Positions 32,575 through 41,680 of a stretch of DNA of 64,000 nt are shown here, in pieces. The stretch comes from Sandaracinus amylolyticus (GTDB lineage: Bacteria; Myxococcota_A; Polyangia; Polyangiales; Sandaracinaceae): positions 372,001 to 436,000 of the forward strand of contig NZ_CP070225.1 in NCBI RefSeq assembly GCF_021631985.1. The letters are read 5' to 3'. The notes under the pieces are model-generated. The model was not told the DNA's origin, searched no databases, and worked only from the letters and a program-made list of their open reading frames with translations. A program made the position numbers and the translations under genes. Position 1 is the stretch's first letter, and every line of letters starts with the position of its first letter.

Positions 32575-34038
32575 TCACGCGGAGAAGATGGGAGCGTGGA
32601 GATCCTTCCACTCGGTCGCCTGCTCGTAGGCGTGCGCGAGCTGGAAGAGGAGGTCCTCGCGGAACGCGGGCGCGGTGAGCTGCATGCCGATCGGCAGGCC
32701 CTGATCGATCCCCGCGGGGACGTTGATCGCGGGCAGGCCCGCGAGGCTCGGCGGCAGCGTGAACACGTCCGCGAGGTACATCTCGAGCGGGTTCTGGGTC
32801 TTCGCGCCGAGCGGGAACGCGACGCTCGGCGAGGTCGGCGTGAGCACGACGTCGCACGACTCGAACGCCCTCGCGTAGTCGCGCGCGATGAGCGTGCGCG
32901 CCTTCTGCGCCTTCGCGTAGTACGCGTCGTAGTACCCGGCGCTGAGCACGTACGTGCCGAGCATGATCCGGCGCTTCACCTCGGGGCCGAAGAGCTGCGC
33001 GCGCGTCTTGCCGTACGTCTCCTTGAGATCGCCCGACTCGATGCGCGGCCCGAAGCGCATGCCGTCGAAGCGCGCGAGGTTCGAGCTGCACTCCGCGGGC
33101 GCGACGATGTAGTACGCGCTGACCGCGTGCTCCGCGGTGGGCAGCGCGACGTCGACGATGGTGCAGCCGAGCGAGCGCAGCGTCTCGATCGCCTTCAGCA
33201 TCGCGGCCTTCACGCTGGGCTCGTTGCCCGCGCCGTCCACCGCGTCGCGCACCACGCCGACCCGCAGGCCCTTCACCGGCTCGCCGAGCGCGGCCTCGTA
33301 GTCGGCGACCGGCACCTCGGCGCTCGTCGCATCGCGCCGGTCGTGGCCCGCGATCACCTTCGTGATGCGCGCCAACGAGCGCACGTCGCGTGCGAAGGGC
33401 CCGATCTGATCGAGCGACGACGCGAACGCGATGAGCCCGTAGCGCGAGACGCGCCCGTAGGTCGGCTTGAGCGCGACGAGGCCGCAGAACGATCCGGGCT
33501 GGCGCACCGAGCCTCCGGTGTCGCTCCCGAGCGAGAGCGGTGCGAACCCGGCCGCGACCGCCGCTGCGCTGCCGCCGGAGCTGCCGCCCGGCGCGCGCCC
33601 CTGCATCCACGGGTTGTGCACCGCGCCGTACGCGCTGTTCTCGTTCGACGAGCCCATCGCGAACTCGTCCATGTTGCACTTGCCGACGATCACCGCGCCG
33701 GCGGCGCGCAGCCGCTCGATCACGTCGGCGTCGTAGGGCGCGATCCAGCCCTCGAGGATCTTCGACGCGCAGGTCGTCGGCGTGCCGCGCTGGCAGAGGT
33801 TGTCCTTCACCGCGACCGGGACGCCCGCGAGCGGACCGATCGCCTGGCCCGCCGCGCGTGTGCGATCGACCGCGGCCGCCATCGCGAGCGCGCCCTCGGC
33901 GTCGACGTGCAGGAACGCGCGGATGCCCGCGTCGAGGCTGGCGATGCGTGCGAGCGCGGCGCGCGCGACCTCGACCGCCGAGACCTCCCCCTTCGCGATC
34001 TTCTCGGCGATCGCGACGGCGCTGAGCTGGTGCAGCAT
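32575..34038 (-). CDS. gatA: Asp-tRNA(Asn)/Glu-tRNA(Gln) amidotransferase subunit A
   Basis: GatA is the amidase that releases ammonia from Gln for the transamidation. The 487-aa protein has the Ser-cisSer-Lys triad: Lys in VAVKDNLC, Ser in GSDTGGSVRQP, and the Gly/Ser-rich GGSSGGSAAAVAAG. ATG 34038 is chosen because it couples to gatC by a TGATG overlap and has ggaggg about 6 nt upstream; an in-frame GTG lies 3 nt earlier. With gatC and gatB it forms one operon that makes Gln-tRNA(Gln) or Asn-tRNA(Asn). Confidence 0.96.
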   Translation of the reverse strand: MLHQLSAVAIAEKIAKGEVSAVEVARAALARIASLDAGIRAFLHVDAEGALAMAAAVDRTRAAGQAIGPLAGVPVAVKDNLCQRGTPTTCASKILEGWIAPYDADVIERLRAAGAVIVGKCNMDEFAMGSSNENSAYGAVHNPWMQGRAPGGSSGGSAAAVAAGFAPLSLGSDTGGSVRQPGSFCGLVALKPTYGRVSRYGLIAFASSLDQIGPFARDVRSLARITKVIAGHDRRDATSAEVPVADYEAALGEPVKGLRVGVVRDAVDGAGNEPSVKAAMLKAIETLRSLGCTIVDVALPTAEHAVSAYYIVAPAECSSNLARFDGMRFGPRIESGDLKETYGKTRAQLFGPEVKRRIMLGTYVLSAGYYDAYYAKAQKARTLIARDYARAFESCDVVLTPTSPSVAFPLGAKTQNPLEMYLADVFTLPPSLAGLPAINVPAGIDQGLPIGMQLTAPAFREDLLFQLAHAYEQATEWKDLHAPIFSA

Positions 34039-34337
34039 CACTCGCCCTCCATGACCTTCGGCACCGCGAACGCGCCGGCCTCGCTGCGCGCCGCGGCACG
34101 CAGGGCCTCTTCACGACGCAGCGACGCGACCGGCACGTCGGCGCGCAGCGGACAGACCATCTCGAGCGCGTGCTGCGTCGGCGGGACGCCCTCGGTGTCG
34201 AGCTTCGCGAGCGTCGCCATCGAGTCGAGGATGGAGTCGAGCTGCGCCTGCATCGTGCGCACCTCGTTCTCGTCGAGCGCGAGCCGCGCGAGCGACGCGA
34301 CGTGCCGGACTTCGTCGAGGCCGATCCGCTGGGTCAT
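34038..34337 (-). CDS. gatC: Asp-tRNA(Asn)/Glu-tRNA(Gln) amidotransferase subunit C
   Basis: GatC is the small stabilising subunit that wraps around GatA. The 99-aa protein has the family pattern RHVASLARLALDENEVRTMQAQLDSILDSM-like helices near the start and a C-terminal VPVASLRREEALRA. Its stop overlaps the gatA start. It is the promoter-proximal gene of gatCAB, and an 80-bp gap separates it from the divergent kinase gene. Confidence 0.93.
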   Translation of the reverse strand: MTQRIGLDEVRHVASLARLALDENEVRTMQAQLDSILDSMATLAKLDTEGVPPTQHALEMVCPLRADVPVASLRREEALRAAARSEAGAFAVPKVMEGE

Positions 34338-34417
34338 CGTAGTCCTCCCGAGAGGGGGCGGGACGGTAGCACGCGGTCACGCAACGAGCGCCGCGTGGCG
34401 CCGATGGGACGCGCTGC

Positions 34418-35362
34418 ATGGCCGAGCACTCCACGCGCGAAGGATCCCGACGAGAGCACATCGGGGGGTACGAGGTGCTCTCGCGGATCGGCGCGGGAGG
34501 GATGGCCGAGACGTTCCGGGCGCTGCGGCGCGGGCCCGGCGGCATCGAGCAGCGGGTGTGTCTGAAGCGGATCCTGCCCGCGTGGCAGAGCGACGCGCGC
34601 TTCGTACGGATGTTCCTCGAGGAGGCGCGCATCGCGGCGCGGCTGCGGCACGCGACGATCGTGCAGGTGCTCGACGTGGGGGAGCACGAGGGCGCGCCGT
34701 TCCTCGCGCTCGAGCTGATCGAGGGCGCGGATCTACGGCGCGTGCTCGACACCGAGAACGCGCACCGTCGCGTGCTGCCGGCGGACGTGGTGGCGCTGCT
34801 CGCGCTGGAGCTCGCGACCGCGCTCGAGCACGCGCACGAGCACGGGGTGCTCCATCGCGACGTGTCCCCGGCGAACGTGCTGATCAGCCAGGTCGGCGAG
34901 GTGAAGCTCGCGGACTTCGGGATCGCGAAGGCGCAGGACGGAGCGGCGGTGACCTCGACCGGGTTCGCCAAGGGCAAGGTCGCGTACATGGCGCCCGACT
35001 ACGCGGCGACCGGCAAGGCATCGACCGCGACCGATCTCTTCTCGCTCGGGGTTCTGCTCTACGAGGCGGCGTCGGGCCGTCGCCCGTTCCGCGGCGCGAT
35101 GCGCACGCCGAACGATCGCGCGCCGCTCGCCAAGATCGCGCCCCACGTCCCCCAGCGCTTCGTGGAGATCGTCGAGCGTCTGCTCGAGCCCGAGCCGAGC
35201 GATCGTCATCCGAGCGCCGGCGCGCTCTTCGATGCGGTCGCGGAGCTCACGCCGACGGCGAGCGCGAGGAGGGCGCTGGGCGCGCTCGCGAGAGCGGCGG
35301 ATGCGGAGGTCACGACGGTGGAAGAGCGCACGATGGAGTCGGAGTCGCCGCCGTTCCTGTGA
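34418..35362 (+). CDS. Hanks-type Ser/Thr protein kinase
   Basis: The 314-aa protein is a single kinase domain with a short C-terminal tail. It has GAGGMAETF in the Gly-rich loop, catalytic Lys 50 in CLKRIL, HRDVSPANV with Asp 148, and DFG with Asp 166. The APE motif is replaced by APDYA. HRDVSPANV rather than HRDLKPxN is frequent in myxobacterial kinases. There is no membrane segment. It ends exactly where the convergent MshEN/HEAT gene ends, sharing a TGATCA stop junction. The substrate is unknown. Confidence 0.9.
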   Translation: MAEHSTREGSRREHIGGYEVLSRIGAGGMAETFRALRRGPGGIEQRVCLKRILPAWQSDARFVRMFLEEARIAARLRHATIVQVLDVGEHEGAPFLALELIEGADLRRVLDTENAHRRVLPADVVALLALELATALEHAHEHGVLHRDVSPANVLISQVGEVKLADFGIAKAQDGAAVTSTGFAKGKVAYMAPDYAATGKASTATDLFSLGVLLYEAASGRRPFRGAMRTPNDRAPLAKIAPHVPQRFVEIVERLLEPEPSDRHPSAGALFDAVAELTPTASARRALGALARAADAEVTTVEERTMESESPPFL

Positions 35363-38300
35363 TCACGCGAACAGGCGAGCGCCTTCTTCTTCCCACCAGC
35401 GCCGGTACTTCTGCTGCGCGACCTCGCGCTCCTTGCGCGTCGCGGCGGGATGGAACCCGTAGTACTGCTGGGTCAGCGACTTGAGCTCTTCGCCCGCGGC
35501 CGTGCGGATCGCCTCGTCGCTGTGTGAGAGCGCGTCGATGAGCCACTCGATGCGGTGACGCCGCTCGTTCTTCTGGAGCCACGGCATCCACCGGCGCGCC
35601 GCGGTCCCCATGTCCTCGCACGCGATCTCGACCAGCGCGCGGTGCGCGACGTCCGCGAGATCCTGATCCTCGTCGTCGAGCAGCTCGATCAGGAGACGCA
35701 CCGAGCCCGCGTCGCGAAGCGCGCCGAGCGCGCGCGCCGCACGCCTCCGCTTCTCGGGATCGCGCCCGCGGATCTTCGCTGCGCGCCGGAGCTGCGCGAG
35801 CGTCTCGACCCACTCCGCTTTGAAGCTCCGGAACCGCGGGAGGATCTCGAGCGCCGCGGCGCGCACTCCGTCGTCGTCGTCGAACGCACGATCCGCCAGC
35901 GCGGCGACGAGCGTGGAATGCACGATCTCGCCCGCGACCAGCGTCGCGTAGAAGCGCCGATCCGCCTGCGCCACGTCGAGCAACGACGCGACGTACGGCG
36001 CTGCACGATCGCGGAACGCGACGAGCGCGCGCCCGATCGCCGACACGTCGCGACCACGCGGCATGCGCCGATACGGACGCCGACGATCGAACCAGAGCGG
36101 CCCCGGGAACGCCTGTGCGAGCGTCGGCAGCGCGACCTCGCCCATGCGCACCAGCGACTCGACGATCGCCTGCTCGCCGTCCGGCCCACAGCGCGAGAGG
36201 TCGACCACCATCGCGTTGACCTGATCGCCCATGTCGACGATCACCGACGGGCTCTCGACGCTCGACGGAGGCGCGGCGCGGTTCTGCGGCGGTGCGCTGT
36301 CGGCGGGGCGATGGCGCCGTGCGTCGATCGCGGGGACGTGGATGACCTCCTGGGTCACCGGCACGTCGTGATCCGAGACCTCGGCGCGCGGATCGGGGCG
36401 CATCGAGCGCGGGCGCTCCGCCGCGCGCTTGGGCGTCGCCGCGACGACGTCGACGCCCGCGTCGCGGACGATGTACGCGCCCCCCGCGCGCGGCGTGATC
36501 GCGCGCGGCGGCTCGGGCGTGAGATCGCTGGCGAGATCGTGCTCGCCGCTGTCCGCCGTGTTCGCGTCGTAGGCGAGCGTCAGCTCGGGCTCGTCGTCGT
36601 CGCGCGCCGGCGCGGGCGGAGGACGCTCCGAGACCGGCGGGAGCGAGACGTTCGCCTCGGGCGGCAGCGGCGCGGCGCGCGGGATGCCGAGCATCGAGCG
36701 GAGCGTCGCGCTGCGGGGCGCGCTCGATCGTGCGAGCGCGGCGACGTCGAGGCCCGGCGAGCTCGCCGTGCGCGAGGCCGCGGGACGCGGGGTCTCCCTC
36801 GCGATCGGCGCGGGCGGTGCCGCCGACTCCCAGCGCGATGCGACCGACGATCCCGGCTGCGGGCTCGCGTTCGGCTGGGGCGACTCGAAGCGCGCGACGC
36901 GGTCGCGCAGCGACGCTCGATCAGGCAGGCGCGGCTCGTCCTCGGGGCGCGAGAGCTCCGGCAGCGCCTCGGGCGGCGTCGAGGGCGTCGGCTGCGCGCC
37001 CGCCCACGATGCGCGCGGTCGCGTCATCGGGGTGATCTCCGCCATCGCGCGCGCGGCCATCTTCAACGTGTCGCGCTCGGAGCCGGCTCGTTCACCCTCG
37101 CTGGTCTCGTCACCGCCGCTCGCGCCGCCGCGATCGCCGCCGGTGCCGCGCTGGTATCCCGGGCCTCGCTTGCGCCGCAGGATCAAGCGCTCGAACGCGT
37201 CGACCACGCGCGGCACGAACGCGACGAGCTCGGGCAGATCCGCGAGCGTGAACGAGTCACCCGCACGATCGGCGTAGAGCATCAGCACCGCGCGCCCGCG
37301 GATCGCGACCGGCATCACCATCGCGGGCGTCGTCGCGCCGCGCGAGAGATCGCGGAGCACGAGGCGATCGAGATCCGACGAGGCGAGCCGACCGACGTGC
37401 GGCTTGAGCGAGCGACGCACGTCGCCGAACGTGCCCGGCACGTCGAGCGGCACCGCGACGCGCTGCACCGCCTCGAGGCTCGCGCCCGAGCCGAACGCGT
37501 CGCGCCCGTCGGCGACGTCGTCGTGCACCACGAAGAGCGCGGCGTAGTCGAAGAACTGGCGCGAGAACGCGAAGAAGACCTCGAGGATCTCGTCGCGGTG
37601 CTCCGCCTGCTCAAGCAGCCTCACGGCGTGTGCGGCGGTCAGCGGGCCGCGGAGGCGCCGCAGCGCGCGCGCGGTCTCGCTGCCGGGCTCGGAGCGCGGC
37701 GGCTGGTCGGACGAGGGCTTCGCCGCCGTGGGCTCGGGCTTGGTGGGCTCGGGCTTGGCGGGCGCGGGCGACGGCGCGCTCGGCGCTTGCGCCTCGCGCA
37801 TGCGTCGCTCGACGACGTCGCGCGGCACGCCGAGCGGATCGGTGGTGCGGCTCTCGGGGACCTGCGAGGTACGCACCGTCGGCGTGCTCGGCGGAGGGGC
37901 CTCGTCGTCCTCGTCCTCCTCGTCGAGCCAGTCGGCGACGCTCGGCCGCTTCTGCGGCATTTGCGAGAGCGACAGGCGATCGACCTTGCCCTCCTGAGGC
38001 GGAGCGACGTAGGGGACCGGCCCGGGATCGCGCGCGCGCAGCCTGTCGATCAGGCGCGTGTGCCGCGGCGGCGCCTCGATCGCGTAGTGATGGAGCAGCG
38101 CCGCCGAGATGCGCACGTCGCAGACGATGCGCGTGACCAGCTCGAAGCCGAGCAGGAAGCCGAGCTGCTCCTCGACGTCGGCGTCGAGCGGGCGCGCGAG
38201 CGCGACCAGCAGCGTGCCACCGTCGACCGCGAGCGGGACGAGGCGATGACGCTCGGCGATCTCGCGCGGCACGATGCGCACGGTGTCGCGCGGGACGCGC

Positions 38301-38500
38301 ATGACCTCGTCGCGCGTGGCCGGCAGGAGCGCGTAGAGCGCGGCGCAGTAGGCGGCGAGCGTGTTCTCGGCGACGGCGTCGAGCTCGAGCAGGACGCTCG
38401 ACATCTCGCCCCCCGACACGACCTGCTTCTGCAACGCCTCCTCGATCTTGCGAACCGGGACCACCTGGTCGCGTGCGAGGAGAGAGGTGAGGGCGGACAT
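35363..38500 (-). CDS. large MshEN-GAF-like-HEAT repeat protein
   Basis: This 1045-aa protein has an N-terminal MshEN/GspE-N-type domain (about residues 1-150: VPVRKIEEALQKQVVSGGEM, VPREIAERHRLVPLAVDGG), as found in type II/IV secretion ATPases and in c-di-GMP binders. A Pro/Ser/Glu-rich linker follows, then a GAF-like domain about 310-450 (FFDYAALFVVHDDVADGRDAFG), a second long disordered region about 460-760, and C-terminal HEAT-like helical repeats about 790-1020. There is no ATPase domain, so it is a regulator or scaffold, possibly for polar motility or secretion machinery (inference). Confidence 0.78.
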   Translation of the reverse strand: MSALTSLLARDQVVPVRKIEEALQKQVVSGGEMSSVLLELDAVAENTLAAYCAALYALLPATRDEVMRVPRDTVRIVPREIAERHRLVPLAVDGGTLLVALARPLDADVEEQLGFLLGFELVTRIVCDVRISAALLHHYAIEAPPRHTRLIDRLRARDPGPVPYVAPPQEGKVDRLSLSQMPQKRPSVADWLDEEDEDDEAPPPSTPTVRTSQVPESRTTDPLGVPRDVVERRMREAQAPSAPSPAPAKPEPTKPEPTAAKPSSDQPPRSEPGSETARALRRLRGPLTAAHAVRLLEQAEHRDEILEVFFAFSRQFFDYAALFVVHDDVADGRDAFGSGASLEAVQRVAVPLDVPGTFGDVRRSLKPHVGRLASSDLDRLVLRDLSRGATTPAMVMPVAIRGRAVLMLYADRAGDSFTLADLPELVAFVPRVVDAFERLILRRKRGPGYQRGTGGDRGGASGGDETSEGERAGSERDTLKMAARAMAEITPMTRPRASWAGAQPTPSTPPEALPELSRPEDEPRLPDRASLRDRVARFESPQPNASPQPGSSVASRWESAAPPAPIARETPRPAASRTASSPGLDVAALARSSAPRSATLRSMLGIPRAAPLPPEANVSLPPVSERPPPAPARDDDEPELTLAYDANTADSGEHDLASDLTPEPPRAITPRAGGAYIVRDAGVDVVAATPKRAAERPRSMRPDPRAEVSDHDVPVTQEVIHVPAIDARRHRPADSAPPQNRAAPPSSVESPSVIVDMGDQVNAMVVDLSRCGPDGEQAIVESLVRMGEVALPTLAQAFPGPLWFDRRRPYRRMPRGRDVSAIGRALVAFRDRAAPYVASLLDVAQADRRFYATLVAGEIVHSTLVAALADRAFDDDDGVRAAALEILPRFRSFKAEWVETLAQLRRAAKIRGRDPEKRRRAARALGALRDAGSVRLLIELLDDEDQDLADVAHRALVEIACEDMGTAARRWMPWLQKNERRHRIEWLIDALSHSDEAIRTAAGEELKSLTQQYYGFHPAATRKEREVAQQKYRRWWEEEGARLFA

Positions 38501-38609
38501 GCGTCGTCGTTCCGAGGGGTTCCGATGTTCGCCCGCGCCCTCGGGAGGTGTCAACGAACCTGTGCGTTTTCCGGCGCGAAAGGGGAGGTCGTGCTAGCTC
38601 TCCGAGGAC

Positions 38610-39044
38610 ATGCCCGGACGCACGCTGGGGCTCGTGGTGATGGCTCTCGTGGCGCTCGCGGGATGCGGGCCAGGCGGGGGTGGGGGCGGCGACGACGGCG
38701 GCGGGATGCGCCTCCGGACGCGATCGCGAGGCGCGACCGAGGCGACCTGCCCGGACGGATCGACGCTCACGTACGAGACGTTCGGGCGCGAGTTCTTCGA
38801 GGCGTACTGCGTCCGCTGCCACGACTCGCAGCTCGCGACGGTCGGCGAGCGCAACGGTGCGCCGCTGGGCACCGACCTCGACACGCTCGCGGGCGTGGAG
38901 ATGCACCTCGAGGCGGTCGACTCGGCGGCGGCCGCGGGCCCGACCCGCGTGAACCTGTACATGCCGCCGCCCTCGAGCAGCGCGATCCCGAGCGACGCGG
39001 AGCGCGATCAGCTCGGCGAGTGGATCGCCTGCGGCGCGCCCTGA
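38610..39044 (+). CDS. cytochrome c-like lipoprotein
   Basis: The 144-aa protein starts MPGRTLGLVVMALVALAGC, a lipoprotein signal with Cys 19. A Gly-rich linker precedes a small domain with the heme-c motif CVRCH (near residue 70), then a MYMPPP-like segment that may supply the Met ligand (NLYMPPPSSSAIPS). It ends with [12 protein letters not shown]. It resembles the C-terminal heme domain of the first lipoprotein in this window. It overlaps the convergent rsmE gene by 37 bp. Confidence 0.82.
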   Translation: MPGRTLGLVVMALVALAGCGPGGGGGGDDGGGMRLRTRSRGATEATCPDGSTLTYETFGREFFEAYCVRCHDSQLATVGERNGAPLGTDLDTLAGVEMHLEAVDSAAAAGPTRVNLYMPPPSSSAIPSDAERDQLGEWIACGAP

Positions 39045-39775
39045 TCGCCGCCGCGCGCGAGCCGATCGACGCTCATCGCGACGAGCACCGGCGCGGCGGT
39101 CTCGACCCGCATGATCGGGACCGCGACCCGCGCGCGGCGCCATCCCGACGCGACGAGCGCGTCTTCTTCGGCGGGCGAGAGCCCGCCCTCGGGGCCGACC
39201 GCGATCCACACCTCGCGCGCGCCCTCGAGCGCCTCGTCCCAGGTCACGCCCGCGCGGGGTGATGCGATGAGGCGCGTCGCGCCGTCGGGCGCGCGTCGTG
39301 CGACCTCGTCGAGCGGTGCGGGCGCGACGATCGCGGGCACGTGCGCGCGCTCCGCCTGGCGTGCGGCCTCGTGGGCGATCTTGTGCAGCCGATCGAGGCG
39401 CGCGGCGCTGCGGTCCGCGTCGGGGCGCGCGACGGAGCGCTCGGCGAGCGCGAGGTGGATCGCGGCGACGCCGGTCTCGGTGCAGCTGCGCACGATGTCG
39501 TCGAGCTTGCCGCCCTTGGGCAGGCCCTGGACGAGCACCACGCGGCTGGTCGGCGCGACGGCGACGCGCAGCGTGTCGATCCCACACGCGACGGTGCTGG
39601 CATCGACGTGCTCGACGATCGCGTCGGCTTCGGCGCCGACGCCGTCGAAGAGCACGACGCGATCGCCGGCACGCAGGCGGAGCACACGCGCGTGTCGAGC
39701 GGCGTCGGCGTCGAGCACGACGCGCGCGCCGGGGGTGCCCAGCGCGCGCGCGTGCAGCCGGCGCGGCTCGCTCAT
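39008..39775 (-). CDS. rsmE: 16S rRNA (uracil(1498)-N(3))-methyltransferase
   Basis: RsmE methylates N3 of U1498 in 16S rRNA of the 30S subunit using SAM. The 255-aa protein has the N-terminal PUA-like domain ([20 protein letters not shown]), then the SPOUT domain with [20 protein letters not shown] and the knot region [17 protein letters not shown]. It starts 4 bp inside the end of prmA (ATGA), so both translation-modification genes are co-expressed. Its 3' end overlaps the convergent lipoprotein. Confidence 0.94.
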   Translation of the reverse strand: MSEPRRLHARALGTPGARVVLDADAARHARVLRLRAGDRVVLFDGVGAEADAIVEHVDASTVACGIDTLRVAVAPTSRVVLVQGLPKGGKLDDIVRSCTETGVAAIHLALAERSVARPDADRSAARLDRLHKIAHEAARQAERAHVPAIVAPAPLDEVARRAPDGATRLIASPRAGVTWDEALEGAREVWIAVGPEGGLSPAEEDALVASGWRRARVAVPIMRVETAAPVLVAMSVDRLARGGDQGAPQAIHSPS

Positions 39776-41613
39776 CCGCGGCGCGACTTCTTCTTGGCGC
39801 TGGCCTTCTTGGCGGGCGCCTTCTTGGCCGCACTCTTCTTGGCGCTGGCCTTCTTGGCGGGCGCCTTCTTGGCCGCACTCTTCTTGGCGCTGGCCTTCTT
39901 GGCCGCCGCCTTCTTCGCGCCGGTCTTCTTCGCCGCCTTCTTGGCCGCGGCCTTCTTCGCGCCGGTCTTCTTCGCCGCCGCCTTCTTGGCGGGCGCCTTC
40001 TTGGCCGCGGCCTTCTTCGCAGCGGTCTTCTTCGCAGCGGTCTTCTTCGCAGCGGTCTTCTTCGCCGCCGCCTTCTTGGCACCGGTCTTCTTGGCGGGCG
40101 CCTTCTTGGCGGGCGCCTTCTTGGCAGCGGCCTTCGTCGCACCGGTCTTCTTTGCGGGCGCCTTCTTGGCAGCGGCCTTCTTGGCAGCGGCCTTCTTCGC
40201 GGGCGCCTTCTTCGCCGGGCGCTTCTCCTCCGCCTGCTCCACCTCGCCCTCGAGCGGCTCGAGCTCCTCGACCTCCGCCGGCGCGAGCAGCGCGACCGAG
40301 CCCTCGGCCGACGTCGTCGCCACCGACGCGAGCAGCACCGCCGCGCCCGCCTCGAGCACCTGCGTCTCGTGGTCCTCGACGACCATCGTCTCGTCGACCG
40401 TCTCGGCCTCGAGCACGTCCTCCTCGTCGCGCCCGAGGTCGCGCTCGACCACGTCGCTCGTGGCCTCCGCGCTCACGTCGCTCTCGCCGTACGTCTCGAG
40501 GTCGTCGAAGCCGTCGCGGCTCGAGCCGAACATCGTCGCGTCGCGCTCCTGCTCCGCGCGCCGCTCGGCTTCCCGCGCCGCGGCCTCTTCCTCGGCCTCG
40601 TCGATCTGCGAGAGCTCGTCGATGCCGGCCTCCTCCTGCACCAGCGTCTCGATGTCCGGCTCCGCGGCGCTCTGCGCCTGCGACTCGCCGCTGCCCGCGT
40701 GTCCGTTCGCGTCCTGCTGCACGTCGTCGCTCCTCTCTCGCACGCGCGCCTCGGGCGCGCGGAAGGTCAACGCAATCCAGTCCCGCTCCTGCCGTCGCGC
40801 GACCGGCTCCATCGCCGCGTACACGCGCCGGATGTCGTCCTCGTCCTGCAAGAGCAGCCCCGACAGCACGAGCATCCCGCCGGGCGCCACCCGCGCCATC
40901 AGCGCCTCCGCCATCGGCAGCAGCACCCGCGCCTCGATGTTCGCGACCACGAGGCCCCACGTGCCCTCGATCTCCTCGATCGGCGTGGTGCTCGCGTTCA
41001 CACGATCCGCGACCCGGTTCGCCTCCGCGTTCTCGTTCGTCGCGTCGATCGCGAGCTCGTCGTTGTCGATCGCGACCGCGTCCGCCGCGCCCAGCAGCAG
41101 CGCACCGATCGACAGGATCCCGCTGCCGCACCCGACGTCGAGCACGTGCTCGCCGCCGCGCACCCACCACTCGAGCTCGGCGAGCACGAGACGCGTCGTC
41201 TCGTGCGTCCCCGTGCCGAACGCCTGCCCGGGATCGAGCGTCAGGACCACGTCGCCCTCACGCGCATCGACTTGTTCCCAGGAGGGGCGGATCACCAGTC
41301 GGTTCCCGATCCGCGTCGGCTTGAAGAACTCGCGCCAGCGATGCTTCCACTCGTCGCCGACGATGTGCTCGACGCGCGCGCGCCAGCCGCGCTCCTCGCC
41401 GACCAGCGTCTCCGCCGCGATCTGCGCCTCGTCCTCGTCGTCGAAGTGCGCGACCAGCAGCGCGCCGCCTTCGCTCGGCTTGTCGAGCGTGCTCGCGTCA
41501 CGCTCCTCGACGCCGCTCGCGCCGAGCTCCCACAGCATCGCCGAGGCGTCGTCGACGTCGTTCTCCGGCACCTCGACGTGCACCGTCGGGTATCGCGGTG
41601 TGATCTCGTCCAT
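39772..41613 (-). CDS. prmA: ribosomal protein L11 methyltransferase fused to a histone H1-like tail
   Basis: Residues 1-290 are a complete Prm[15 protein letters not shown] (128-140), the SAM loop DVGCGSG at 159-165, and [17 protein letters not shown]. PrmA trimethylates Lys residues and the N-terminus of ribosomal protein L11. Residues about 291-459 are a Glu/Asp-rich disordered linker. From about residue 460 to 613 there is a repetitive Lys/Ala tail of AKKA, PAKK and TGAKK units, like eukaryotic histone H1 C-termini and bacterial H1-like proteins. The frame is continuous with no internal ribosome site visible, so the fusion looks genuine. Usual PrmA length is about 290 aa. The tail could bind nucleic acid or rRNA, or be a methylation substrate. 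Confidence 0.9.
   Translation of the reverse strand: MDEITPRYPTVHVEVPENDVDDASAMLWELGASGVEERDASTLDKPSEGGALLVAHFDDEDEAQIAAETLVGEERGWRARVEHIVGDEWKHRWREFFKPTRIGNRLVIRPSWEQVDAREGDVVLTLDPGQAFGTGTHETTRLVLAELEWWVRGGEHVLDVGCGSGILSIGALLLGAADAVAIDNDELAIDATNENAEANRVADRVNASTTPIEEIEGTWGLVVANIEARVLLPMAEALMARVAPGGMLVLSGLLLQDEDDIRRVYAAMEPVARRQERDWIALTFRAPEARVRERSDDVQQDANGHAGSGESQAQSAAEPDIETLVQEEAGIDELSQIDEAEEEAAAREAERRAEQERDATMFGSSRDGFDDLETYGESDVSAEATSDVVERDLGRDEEDVLEAETVDETMVVEDHETQVLEAGAAVLLASVATTSAEGSVALLAPAEVEELEPLEGEVEQAEEKRPAKKAPAKKAAAKKAAAKKAPAKKTGATKAAAKKAPAKKAPAKKTGAKKAAAKKTAAKKTAAKKTAAKKAAAKKAPAKKAAAKKTGAKKAAAKKAAKKTGAKKAAAKKASAKKSAAKKAPAKKASAKKSAAKKAPAKKASAKKKSRRG
39780..40230 (-). repeat. degenerate 15-bp-type tandem repeat coding the Lys/Ala tail
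   Basis: About 450 bp composed of short related units containing ttcttggc, ttcttcgc and ttggccgc, which encode the AKKA/PAKK tail of the PrmA fusion on the minus strand. The units vary in order (A, P, S, T variants), consistent with expansion by slippage and unequal exchange under selection for the basic composition. Confidence 0.9.
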
Positions 41614-41680
41614 CGCTCTTCCTGGTCCTCCGCGCGTCAGCCGCGCGAGGTCCGTTCCATGACGCGAGGACGAGCGGCGA

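Noticed and set aside
39341-41662. Plus-strand frames opposite prmA encoding Phe/Leu/Ala repeats
   Set aside because: They are the reverse complement of the Lys/Ala tail; prmA motifs fix the coding strand.
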